Position numbers and translations under genes: made by a program. Positions 12,918-20,323 of a stretch of DNA of 21,663 nt are shown in pieces. The notes beneath the pieces were generated by a model that searched no databases, was not told the origin of the DNA, and saw only the letters and a program-made list of their open reading frames with translations. The DNA is from Candidatus Falkowbacteria bacterium RIFOXYC2_FULL_47_12 (GTDB taxonomy: Bacteria > Patescibacteriota > Patescibacteriia > Patescibacteriales > XYC2-FULL-47-12): assembly GCA_001778285.1 (NCBI GenBank), contig MFGL01000005.1:16551-38213 (forward strand). The letters run 5' to 3'. Numbering within the stretch: the stretch's first letter is position 1; the number at the start of each line of letters is the position of its first letter.

Positions 12918-15531
12918 TTTCCACTTTGTCGTTGTCTTTGATTTTTCCCTCAATAATTTGCAAGGCCAGTTCGTCCAAGATTTTGTTCTGAATAACGCGT
13001 TTCAGCGGACGGGCGCCAAAGAGCGGGTCAAAACCTTCTTTGGCGACCATTTTTTTCACGCCGTCTTTGAAGAGCAATTTAATGTTGCGCGCGTTCAGGC
13101 GGTGCTGGACTTTTGCCAGTTCTATGTCCACGATTTTTGAGAGCACCTCTTCAGTGAGGGATTTAAAGATGGTGATTTCGTCAATGCGGTTCAAAAACTC
13201 CAGTTTGAAGTGGTCTTTGAGAATTTTCATTATTTTATCGCGCATTTCTTCAGTGCGCACTTCAGCGGCTTTCTGTTTGTCGCCCAAATCCGCAAAGCCG
13301 ATGGAGTACTGTTGTATTACCTGGTTGCCTAAGTTTGAGGTCATGATGACAATGGTATTTTTGAAGTTCGCGACCCGGCCTTTGGAATCGGTCAGGCGGC
13401 CGTCATCAAGAATTTGCAAGAGCATGTTAAAGACCTCCGGGTGCGCTTTTTCAATTTCGTCAAACAAAATGACGCTGTAGGGACGGCGGCGGACTTTTTC
13501 GGTCAGTTGTCCGCCCTCTTCAAAACCGATATAGCCCGGGGGCGAGCCGATCATTTTGGCGACCGAGTGTTTTTCCATGTATTCTGACATATCCAGCCGG
13601 ATGATGGCATCTTCAGTATTGAACATGAGTCCGGCCAGCGCTTTGGCCAATTCGGTTTTGCCCACGCCGGTCGGGCCGACAAAGAGGAACGAGCCGATGG
13701 GCCGCGAGGCCTCGCTGATGCCGGCGCGCGAGCGGCGGATGGCGTTGGCCACCGAGGTAATGGCATCATCCTGACCGATGACGCGCTTTTTTAGTTCAGG
13801 CTCAAGTTTCGTCAGTTTGGCGGACTCGGATTCAAGCATTTTCGAAACCGGAATGCCGGTCCAGCGCGAAACCACGCCGGCGATGTCTTCCTCGTCAATT
13901 TCTTCTTTCAAAATGGCCTGGCCGGTTTTTTGAATGGCGGCGAGTTTTCCCTCGTCGGCTTTGATATTTTTTTCCAATTGCGGGATTTGCGCGTAGCGGA
14001 TTTCAGCCACTTTGTCAAGCTCGCCCGCGTTCTGCAGGCGCTCGGCCTCCTGCTTCAGCTCGTCAATTTTTTTCTTGCCGGCCTGAATGGAAGAGATAAT
14101 TTCTTTTTCATTTTTCCAGTGGATTTCAATCTGGCCGGCCTGCTCTTTGAGCTCAGAGAGTTTTTTATTTATTTTTTTTATATTGGCGGTATTTTTGCGT
14201 TTGGTGTCAGCGTCAACCGTGGTGTTTTTATTTTCTTTTTCAATGCCGGCGCGCTCAATTTCCAGGCGCGTGATTTCGCGTTTGAGTTTGTCCAAATTCT
14301 CCGGCATGGAGTCTATTTCCATGCGCAGGGCGCTGGTGGCTTCATCAATAAGGTCAATAGCCTTGTCCGGCAAAAAGCGGTCTGTGATGTAGCGCTGGGA
14401 GAGATCTACGGCGGCGATGACGGCTTTGTCGGTGATGCGCACGCCGTGAAAGACTTCGTACTTTTCTTTGATGCCGCGCAAAATGGCAACGGCGTCCTCG
14501 GCGCTCGGCTCTAGCACCTGCACCGGCTGGAAGCGGCGCTCCAGAGCCGCGTCTCTCTCAATGTATTTTTGATATTCTTTGGTCGTCGTCGCGCCAATGG
14601 CGTGCAGTTCGCCGCGCGCCAGAGGCGGCTTTAACATGTTGGAAGCATCCAGCGCGCCTTCGGTGGCGCCGGCGCCTACCAGCGTGTGCAACTCGTCTAT
14701 GAATAAAATGATTTTGCCGTCCTGAGCTTTGATTTCTTTCAAAACGGCCTTGAGCCGCTCTTCAAATTCGCCGCGGAATTTCGCGCCGGCCAGAAGCGAG
14801 CCCAGGTCCAAACTAATGAGTTCTTTATTTTTTAAAGTTTCCGGAACGTCGCCGGCCACAATGCGCTGGGCTAAGCCCTCAATGATGGCGGTTTTGCCGG
14901 TGCCGGCCTCGCCGATGAGAACAGGGTTGTTTTTGGTGCGCCGGGAAAGGACCTGCATGACGCGGCGAATTTCATCGTCGCGGCCAATAACCGGATCAAG
15001 CTTTTGCTCGCGTGCCTGTTTTGTCAAATTCACCGCGTATTTTTCCAGCGCCTGAAAGGTCGCCTCCGGTTCCGGGGAGGTAACGCGCTGGGTGCCGCGC
15101 ACCTCGGCCAGAATTTTGAGCACCTCGTCGTAGGTGATGGTTGCGTCAGAAAGCACCTGGAAGGCTGGCGTTTTGACGGCTAAAAGCGCCAGGAAGATAT
15201 GCTCGGTCGAGATGTATTCATCTTTCATCTTGTCGGCTTCCTTTTTAGCTTCGTTTAAAACGTGGGCGACTTCTTGCGTTCCCTGCACGGTGCCGACCGA
15301 TGCCTCAATGGGACTTTTGGGCAGTTTTTCAATTTCCGCGGCGAGGTTCGCTTTAATCGTATCAATGCCAACCTGCAGTTTGTCTAGAACCGTTTTGACC
15401 AAACTTTCCGGCTGAATGATGAGAGAATAGAGCAGGTGCACGGCCGAGATTTGCTGCTGGCCGTTTTCCAAAGCGATGTTTTGTGCCACAATCAGGGCTT
15501 CTTGCGATTTGGTGGTAAGTTTGTTTAGCAT
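12874..15531 (-). CDS. clpB: ClpB-type AAA+ disaggregase
   Basis: An 885-residue Hsp100 chaperone that threads aggregated proteins through a hexameric pore together with DnaK. Domain order: Clp N-domain repeats (1-150), NBD1 with Walker A GEAGTGKT (207-214), pore loop KFRGEFEERL and Walker B ILFIDE (275-280), a long coiled-coil middle domain (about 405-525) that marks ClpB rather than ClpA or ClpC, then NBD2 with Walker A GPTGVGKT (619-626), pore loop GYIG (666-669) and Walker B VILFDE (687-692). The C-terminal small domain with LFGARPLKRVIQ closes it. Length is slightly above the usual 850-870. It is transcribed alone from a consensus promoter under a CIRCE operator. The stop lies inside the convergent Wzy-like gene. 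Confidence 0.96.
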   Translation of the reverse strand: MLNKLTTKSQEALIVAQNIALENGQQQISAVHLLYSLIIQPESLVKTVLDKLQVGIDTIKANLAAEIEKLPKSPIEASVGTVQGTQEVAHVLNEAKKEADKMKDEYISTEHIFLALLAVKTPAFQVLSDATITYDEVLKILAEVRGTQRVTSPEPEATFQALEKYAVNLTKQAREQKLDPVIGRDDEIRRVMQVLSRRTKNNPVLIGEAGTGKTAIIEGLAQRIVAGDVPETLKNKELISLDLGSLLAGAKFRGEFEERLKAVLKEIKAQDGKIILFIDELHTLVGAGATEGALDASNMLKPPLARGELHAIGATTTKEYQKYIERDAALERRFQPVQVLEPSAEDAVAILRGIKEKYEVFHGVRITDKAVIAAVDLSQRYITDRFLPDKAIDLIDEATSALRMEIDSMPENLDKLKREITRLEIERAGIEKENKNTTVDADTKRKNTANIKKINKKLSELKEQAGQIEIHWKNEKEIISSIQAGKKKIDELKQEAERLQNAGELDKVAEIRYAQIPQLEKNIKADEGKLAAIQKTGQAILKEEIDEEDIAGVVSRWTGIPVSKMLESESAKLTKLEPELKKRVIGQDDAITSVANAIRRSRAGISEASRPIGSFLFVGPTGVGKTELAKALAGLMFNTEDAIIRLDMSEYMEKHSVAKMIGSPPGYIGFEEGGQLTEKVRRRPYSVILFDEIEKAHPEVFNMLLQILDDGRLTDSKGRVANFKNTIVIMTSNLGNQVIQQYSIGFADLGDKQKAAEVRTEEMRDKIMKILKDHFKLEFLNRIDEITIFKSLTEEVLSKIVDIELAKVQHRLNARNIKLLFKDGVKKMVAKEGFDPLFGARPLKRVIQNKILDELALQIIEGKIKDNDKVEIILTPQEKVEMKVR

Positions 15532-15543
15532 AGTTGTCGGGTG

Positions 15544-15570
15544 TTAGCAGTCTAAAGTTGAGAGTGCTAA
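15544..15570 (-). promoter_or_regulatory. CIRCE operator (HrcA binding site) at clpB
   Basis: Read on the plus strand: TTAGCAGTC (15544-15552), a 9-nt spacer and GAGTGCTAA (15562-15570). The CIRCE consensus is TTAGCACTC-N9-GAGTGCTAA, so 17 of 18 arm bases match. It begins four bases past the clpB -10 box and covers the expected transcription start near 15568, where bound HrcA would block initiation. hrcA itself is not in the window. Confidence 0.93.
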
Positions 15571-15574
15571 TTTC

Positions 15575-15602
15575 ATTATAGTAAGAATATGAAATTTGTC
15601 AA
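15575..15602 (-). promoter_or_regulatory. Consensus sigma-70 promoter of clpB
   Basis: On the minus strand, TTGACA (15602 to 15597), a 16-bp spacer and TATAAT (15580 to 15575): both boxes are perfect. The leader from about 15568 to the ATG at 15531 is about 37 nt, contains most of the CIRCE and shows no Shine-Dalgarno motif. Confidence 0.85.
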
Positions 15603-15670
15603 ATTTTTTTTGATAGTTATGATATATCGTTTTATATTAGCTAAAAAATAATAATTTTATGCGTCTATAT

Positions 15671-15699
15671 TTGACTTATTTCAGTAAATATGATATTAT
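15671..15699 (+). promoter_or_regulatory. Promoter of the sigma4/HARE gene, predicted to give a leaderless mRNA
   Basis: TTGACT (15671-15676), a 17-bp spacer and TATTAT (15694-15699) with an extended -10 TGA at 15691-15693. A start about 7 nt beyond the -10 falls at 15706, immediately before ATG 15707. It is divergent from the clpB promoter about 70 bp away. Confidence 0.7.
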
Positions 15700-15706
15700 A
15701 TGCCGT

Positions 15707-16924
15707 ATGGAAAACAAATCAATTTTGGACACCATCATAGACAATACCATCAAAGAAGAGGCGGCGGTGCTGGACAGTTCGGTCATTTTGGAGAATTTTT
15801 TCAGTGCCCTCCGGGAAAAAGAACGCGATGTGCTCGTGAGCCGTTTTGGTTTGGAGAAAAATCGCCGGGTGACGCTGGAAGCGATTGGCAAACAGTACCA
15901 GCTTACGCGCGAGCGCATTCGCCAGATTGAAACGAGCGCCATTGCCAAAATCAAAAAACACGAGCAGTTTGCAGAGTATGTCGCGAGCCTCAAGCATATC
16001 GTGACGTCGCTTTTGGAAGAACATGGCGGCATCATGGAGGAACAGTATCTCATCGAAAATTTGAGCCATTTGTCTTCATTGGCGAAGAGCGAGCAAAGCG
16101 TTGATTTAGACGTCTTGCGCAATCACTACGATTTTGTTTTGTTAAAGTTGCTCGCCGACGAGTTTGACCACGTGAAAGAAAACAGCCACTACGATAATTT
16201 GTGGAAAGTGAAATTCGCAAGCATTGAGCACATCCGCGAAGTGCTGGAGTACTTGTTGCAAAAACTGCAAGAGCTTGAGCGCGTCCTCACCACCGAAGAA
16301 ATTATCACCCTGCTTAAGGAAAGTGAAGTTTATGCGCGGCATGAGGAAAAATTTTCCGCCAGCAACAACTTTGACATTTCTCCGGTTATTCAAAACAAAC
16401 GCTACAAAGAAAACTACGATTTCATCAACGAACATAAGGCGCTATACTCGCTTTTGCGCAGCGCTAAAGGCGTTGAGCAAAATAAATTCGGCCAGTGGGG
16501 CCTGAAACACTGGCCCGAGGTAACGCCAAAAACCATCAACCACAAAATTTATTTGGTGATGAAGCAAACCGGCAAGCCGTTGCATTTCAAAGAAATCGCC
16601 GCGCACATCAATGACATTGCCTTTGACCACAAAAAAGCCAATCCGGCCACCGTTCACAACGAGCTGATTTTGGACGACAAGTACATTCTCATCGGCCGCG
16701 GCATATACGCGCTCAAAGAATGGGGCTATGACAACGGCACGGTTGCCGACGTCGTGGCGCAAGTGCTGCGTGAAACAAACGCGCCCCTTTCCAAAGAAGA
16801 AATCATTGAACGGGTGCTGGCGAAACGCCTAGTGAAGCCGGCAACCATCGGCTTGGCGCTCATGAATCGCGAACAGTTTGTTCGCGAGGAAAATGGCTAC
16901 ACCCTGCGTACTTCTCAAGCATAA
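15707..16924 (+). CDS. Sigma-70 region 4 / HARE winged-helix fusion regulator
   Basis: The chosen ATG 15707 gives 405 residues; an upstream in-frame ATG at 15659 lies before the promoter. Residues about 30-85 are a sigma-70 region 4 helix-turn-helix: ALREKERDVLVSRFGL, then LEAIGKQYQLTRERIRQIE, which matches the -35-recognition helix of primary sigma factors. No sigma region 2 or 3 exists. Residues about 273-345 are a HARE-HTH domain (KPLHFKEIAAHINDI, then LILDDKYILIGRGIYALKEW), the fold of the RNA polymerase delta subunit N-terminus. A second winged-helix-like repeat follows at 350-400 (APLSKEEIIERVL). The middle is helical and may hold another. It probably acts at RNA polymerase or promoters, but its exact role is unknown. 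It is monocistronic, with its own terminator. Confidence 0.85.
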   Translation: MENKSILDTIIDNTIKEEAAVLDSSVILENFFSALREKERDVLVSRFGLEKNRRVTLEAIGKQYQLTRERIRQIETSAIAKIKKHEQFAEYVASLKHIVTSLLEEHGGIMEEQYLIENLSHLSSLAKSEQSVDLDVLRNHYDFVLLKLLADEFDHVKENSHYDNLWKVKFASIEHIREVLEYLLQKLQELERVLTTEEIITLLKESEVYARHEEKFSASNNFDISPVIQNKRYKENYDFINEHKALYSLLRSAKGVEQNKFGQWGLKHWPEVTPKTINHKIYLVMKQTGKPLHFKEIAAHINDIAFDHKKANPATVHNELILDDKYILIGRGIYALKEWGYDNGTVADVVAQVLRETNAPLSKEEIIERVLAKRLVKPATIGLALMNREQFVREENGYTLRTSQA

Positions 16925-16953
16925 ATTCCAATAGCATATTGATTGCATATAAC

Positions 16954-16985
16954 AAAAAGTCCGGCAAAAAAAGCCAGGATTTTTT
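16954..16985 (+). terminator. Intrinsic terminator after the sigma4/HARE gene
   Basis: TCCGGC (16960-16965) pairs with GCC-A-GGA (16973-16979) with one bulged A, extended by flanking A and T runs (AAAAA 16954-16958 and TTTTTT 16980-16985). It ends just before the -35 box of the next gene. Confidence 0.75.
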
Positions 16986-16987
16986 GT

Positions 16988-17017
16988 TTGTCAATAGGGG
17001 CATAGATGTGGTATAAT
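16988..17017 (+). promoter_or_regulatory. Promoter of the translocase pair, predicted to give a leaderless mRNA
   Basis: TTGTCA (16988-16993), an 18-bp spacer and TATAAT (17012-17017) with an extended -10 TGG (17009-17011). A start about 7 nt after the -10 is 17024, next to ATG 17025. Confidence 0.7.
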
Positions 17018-17024
17018 ATTTTTT

Positions 17025-18545
17025 ATGGATATTGTCATTAATTTAGATAGACTTCTCGCGGTGTTTTCCCAGCCGGCGGACGTATTGGCGGCGAAGTTTT
17101 TTTTGTACATCGGCTGGATTCCTTTTGCCGGGTTTATTTTTTGGTCGGCCTGGATTTTTTGGATAGAGTACATCCGGGGCATCTACGGCAGCAGACGTGA
17201 ATTTATTCTGCTCGCCTTGGACGTGCCAGGTGCTAACGAACAGACGCCGGCGGCGGTGGAGAAACTCTTCGCGCACTTGGCCGGCGCGCACACTACGAGG
17301 AATTTACTGGAAATCTATTGGGAAGGACAAACGCAAGACAGTTTCAGTTTTGAAATCGTCAGTATTGAGGGCTACACGCAGTATATTGTCCGCACCATGC
17401 CCAAGTACCGCGACTTGATTGAGGCGGTTGTTTACGCCGAGTATCCGGAAGCTGAAATCACCGAAGTTGACGACTACGCGACGGATATGCCGGACACGTT
17501 TCCGGACGATAACTACGACATTTGGGGCGGGGAGTGGATTTTAGCCAACAGCAGCTACTATCCCATCCGCACCTACCGCGAGTTTGAGCATCAGCTCTCC
17601 GGCGATTTTAAAGACCCGCTGGCTGCGCTCATGGAGCTCTTCAGCAGTTTGCGCAAGGGCGAGCAGTGCTGGTACCAGATAATTCTCACGCCGGTCGGAC
17701 AGGATTTCCCTAAAGGCGCCGATGATGAGATAAATAAGGTGATTGGCTACAAACCAAAGTCGGGAAAAAAAAAGGATTTCGTTGACCGGCTGCTGGACCC
17801 GGTACTGGCATCTCTGCGAAAAGTCGCCGATTTTATCATGCCGGATGAGGCTGAAGACATGGAAGAAGAGGAATCAAAAATTGACATGCTGAACCTGAAG
17901 CCTTTGCAGAAAAAAGCTATTGAAGCTATCCAGTTGAAGGTTTCAAAGTTAGTTTTTGATGTAAAAATTCGGTTTATTTATGCAGCTGAAAAAGAGGTAA
18001 AAAACACCGCGCGCGCCAACTCATTTGTCGGCGTGATGAAGCAGTTCAGCATTGAGGATTTGAATGCGCTCAAGCCGGACATGAATGTTACGATTACCAC
18101 GGCAAAGTATTTTTGGAAAGAAAAGCGCTTGAATGCCCGCAAAATGAGGTTGATGAAAGCCTATAAGCACCGCAGTAACTGGCAGGGCAGATTGTCGTTT
18201 CAGCTCAACATTGAAGAACTTGCTACCATCTGGCACTTTCCGGTGGAAACGTCAGCGAAGGCGCCGATGCTGCAAAAAGTTCCTTCGCGCAAATCCGAGG
18301 CGCCGAGTTATTTGCCGGTTGAGGGAACGACGGCTATGGCGGATACGGCATCGGAACTGCAGCAGGATTTGAGTATCAGGGAAAATGGCTTGATACCGGC
18401 CGGCATTTCAGGGCAAGAACGCAGCCAAGAGCTGAAGCAGCAAATGACAGAAGATATTTTTTCCGGCGAGAACCAAAAAGATACCTCCGGGAGTGTTGAC
18501 GAAGCAGCTCCGGCCGGGCCGCCGACGAATTTACCAATCGGGTAG
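17025..18545 (+). CDS. Membrane-anchored partner of a TraG/VirD4-like ATPase
   Basis: A 506-residue protein with one or two hydrophobic segments near the N-terminus (about 23-50, FFLYIGWIPFAGFIFWSAWI) and a large soluble, probably cytoplasmic remainder. An acidic linker (DEAEDMEEEESK, about residues 280-291) divides it. The region after about residue 290 includes VFDVKIRFIYAAEKE and ends in LNIEELATIWHFPVET followed by APMLQKVPSRKSEAPSYLP. That last block resembles the sequence just ahead of the ATPase domain in single-chain T4SS-type DNA-binding proteins of related bacteria, as far as I recall the family. The C-terminal 70 residues are low complexity. The ATPase gene follows after 28 nt. No enzyme motif is seen; a DNA or protein translocation role is inferred from the partner. 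Confidence 0.6.
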   Translation: MDIVINLDRLLAVFSQPADVLAAKFFLYIGWIPFAGFIFWSAWIFWIEYIRGIYGSRREFILLALDVPGANEQTPAAVEKLFAHLAGAHTTRNLLEIYWEGQTQDSFSFEIVSIEGYTQYIVRTMPKYRDLIEAVVYAEYPEAEITEVDDYATDMPDTFPDDNYDIWGGEWILANSSYYPIRTYREFEHQLSGDFKDPLAALMELFSSLRKGEQCWYQIILTPVGQDFPKGADDEINKVIGYKPKSGKKKDFVDRLLDPVLASLRKVADFIMPDEAEDMEEEESKIDMLNLKPLQKKAIEAIQLKVSKLVFDVKIRFIYAAEKEVKNTARANSFVGVMKQFSIEDLNALKPDMNVTITTAKYFWKEKRLNARKMRLMKAYKHRSNWQGRLSFQLNIEELATIWHFPVETSAKAPMLQKVPSRKSEAPSYLPVEGTTAMADTASELQQDLSIRENGLIPAGISGQERSQELKQQMTEDIFSGENQKDTSGSVDEAAPAGPPTNLPIG

Positions 18546-18573
18546 CGATAAACTAAAACTCTAAACTAAAATC

Positions 18574-20316
18574 ATGGATATAAATAATCCCGTCACCGTC
18601 TTTGCCGAAACCAATTTCCGCAACAAGCGGCAGCATTTTGGCATCAAACAAGATGACCGCCGCCGCCATATGTATATCATCGGCAAAACCGGCATGGGCA
18701 AGTCGGTTCTGCAGGAAAACATGATAATCAATGACATCTGGGCCGGCCGGGGCGTGGCGGTTGTTGACCCGCACGGCGATTTGGTGGAAAAAGTCATTAA
18801 GTACATTCCGGCCGAGCGCATCAACGACGTTATTTACTTCAACCCGGCCGATATCGCGCACCCGATAGCCTTCAACGTGGTGGAGCGCGTGGCGTCCGAG
18901 TACCGGCATTTGGTCGCTTCCGGCCTGATTGGCATTTTCCAAAAACTCTGGGCCGATTCCTGGGGGCCGCGGCTGGAGTACATTTTGCGCAATGCCATTT
19001 TAGCCATTTTAGATTACCCGGGTTCAACGCTCATGGCGGTAACGCGTATGCTTTCGGACAAGCCGTTTCGCAAAAAAGTCATTGAAAAAATTCAGGACCC
19101 GGTAGTGAAAGCTTTCTGGGTGAATGAGTTCGCCGGCTACGCGGACAAGTTTGCTTCCGAAGCAGTTTCGCCAATCCAGAACAAAGTCGGCCAGTTTTTG
19201 TCCAGTTCGCTGATTCGCAACATCGTCGGCCAGGTCAAATCAAGCATTGACTTGCGCGAGATTATGGACAGCGGTAAAATTTTGCTCCTGAATTTGTCCA
19301 AAGGCCACATCGGCGAGGACAACTCTGCGCTACTCGGCGCGATGATGATTACCAAGATGCAACTCGCGGCCATGAGCCGCGTAGATACGCCCGAGCCCCA
19401 GCGCCGGGATTTCTATCTCTACGTTGACGAGTTTCAGAATTTCGCTACGTCAAGTTTTTCTAACATTTTGTCCGAAGCGCGCAAGTACCGTCTGAACCTA
19501 ATCATGGCGCACCAGTACATCGCTCAGCTCGCGCTGAACGAGAGTTCCAGTGTCTGGCCGGCGGTGCAGGGCAACGTCGGCACGCTGGTTCTGTTTCGCG
19601 TCGGCGCGGCGGACGCGGAAATTTTGATAAAAGAGTTTGAACCCCAGTATCTGGAAACCGATTTGGTTAATTTGCCCAAGTATAATTTTTACATAAAACT
19701 TATGATTGACGGCGTAGCCTCCCAGCCGTTTTCCGCTACCGGCCTGCCGCCAAAAACCGTCGCCGAGGAAACCGGCAACACCGAAAAAGTCATCAAAGTT
19801 TCGCGTGAGCGCTACGCCGGTTCGCGCGAGGTCGTTGAGGAAAAGATTATGCGCTGGCACGGCTTGGGCGACGACGAGCCGCAACATATAACGGTACCGC
19901 CGAGAAGCTCTTCGCCATCCGGCAAACAGCCGGTCAGGCCGGAAGTAAACCGGCCGGAGGCAAACCGCAGGCCGAACCAGCAGCTGGCGCCGCGGTCAAC
20001 AGCGCAACCAGCACCGCAACCAGCACTGCAACCGCAGCCGGAAAGTAAACGCGAGCCAAACAGCCGTCCCTTAAACAGAATGGATTTTAAAACCATGCGG
20101 CCCAGCGAGGTTGAGGCCAGAGAGGACATTGAGGTTGCTGAGGATGTGTCGCTTTTGCAAGCCATGCAACAGGGTGCGGTTGACTTCCGCGGCCGTAAAA
20201 TCGCTGAGCGACCGGCGGCCGTGCATAGTACTGCAAAACAGCAGATTCCTCCTGCTCAGCCGCAGTACGGCGAACAGCAGGGGAGGCTGGAGGAGGGGAA
20301 AGTGGTGAGAATATAA
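18574..20316 (+). CDS. TraG/VirD4-like (HerA/FtsK superfamily) DNA-translocase ATPase
   Basis: This 580-residue protein is a hexameric-type P-loop ATPase like type IV secretion coupling proteins. Walker A is GKTGMGKS (37-44), closely followed by the family block GVAVVDPHGDLVEKV. IGIFQKLWADSWGPRLEYIL and NKVGQFLSSSLIRNIVGQ follow, and the acidic Walker B lies in FYLYVDEFQNFA (about 283-292), then EARKYRLNLIMAHQYIAQL with the sensor histidine/glutamine. No membrane segment is present; the N-terminus starts almost at the ATPase, so anchoring probably comes from the preceding protein. Residues about 440-580 are a Pro/Gln/Arg-rich tail with QPAP repeats, likely disordered. It may move DNA or protein across the envelope; no relaxase or other T4SS parts are visible. 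Confidence 0.82.
   Translation: MDINNPVTVFAETNFRNKRQHFGIKQDDRRRHMYIIGKTGMGKSVLQENMIINDIWAGRGVAVVDPHGDLVEKVIKYIPAERINDVIYFNPADIAHPIAFNVVERVASEYRHLVASGLIGIFQKLWADSWGPRLEYILRNAILAILDYPGSTLMAVTRMLSDKPFRKKVIEKIQDPVVKAFWVNEFAGYADKFASEAVSPIQNKVGQFLSSSLIRNIVGQVKSSIDLREIMDSGKILLLNLSKGHIGEDNSALLGAMMITKMQLAAMSRVDTPEPQRRDFYLYVDEFQNFATSSFSNILSEARKYRLNLIMAHQYIAQLALNESSSVWPAVQGNVGTLVLFRVGAADAEILIKEFEPQYLETDLVNLPKYNFYIKLMIDGVASQPFSATGLPPKTVAEETGNTEKVIKVSRERYAGSREVVEEKIMRWHGLGDDEPQHITVPPRSSSPSGKQPVRPEVNRPEANRRPNQQLAPRSTAQPAPQPALQPQPESKREPNSRPLNRMDFKTMRPSEVEAREDIEVAEDVSLLQAMQQGAVDFRGRKIAERPAAVHSTAKQQIPPAQPQYGEQQGRLEEGKVVRI
20004..20039 (+). repeat. In-frame 12-nt repeat encoding QPAP units
   Basis: GCAACCAGCACC (20004-20015), GCAACCAGCACT (20016-20027) and a diverged copy (20028-20039). 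The period is a multiple of three, so unit changes alter only the length of the disordered ATPase tail. Confidence 0.7.
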
Positions 20317-20323
20317 CAAAGAT

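Noticed and set aside
13930..14514. A 194-codon open frame on the plus strand
   Set aside because: It lies entirely opposite the conserved clpB middle-domain/NBD1 coding sequence, has a biased Phe/Leu-rich composition typical of antisense frames, and resembles no family.
15659..15706. Upstream ATG start for the sigma4/HARE gene
   Set aside because: The added 16 residues are encoded across the -35 and -10 boxes of the gene's own promoter, and the natural start follows immediately after it.
17025..20316. A conjugative element or full type IV secretion locus
   Set aside because: Only the coupling-protein-like ATPase and its partner are present; no relaxase, VirB4, pilin, integrase or attachment site is visible.
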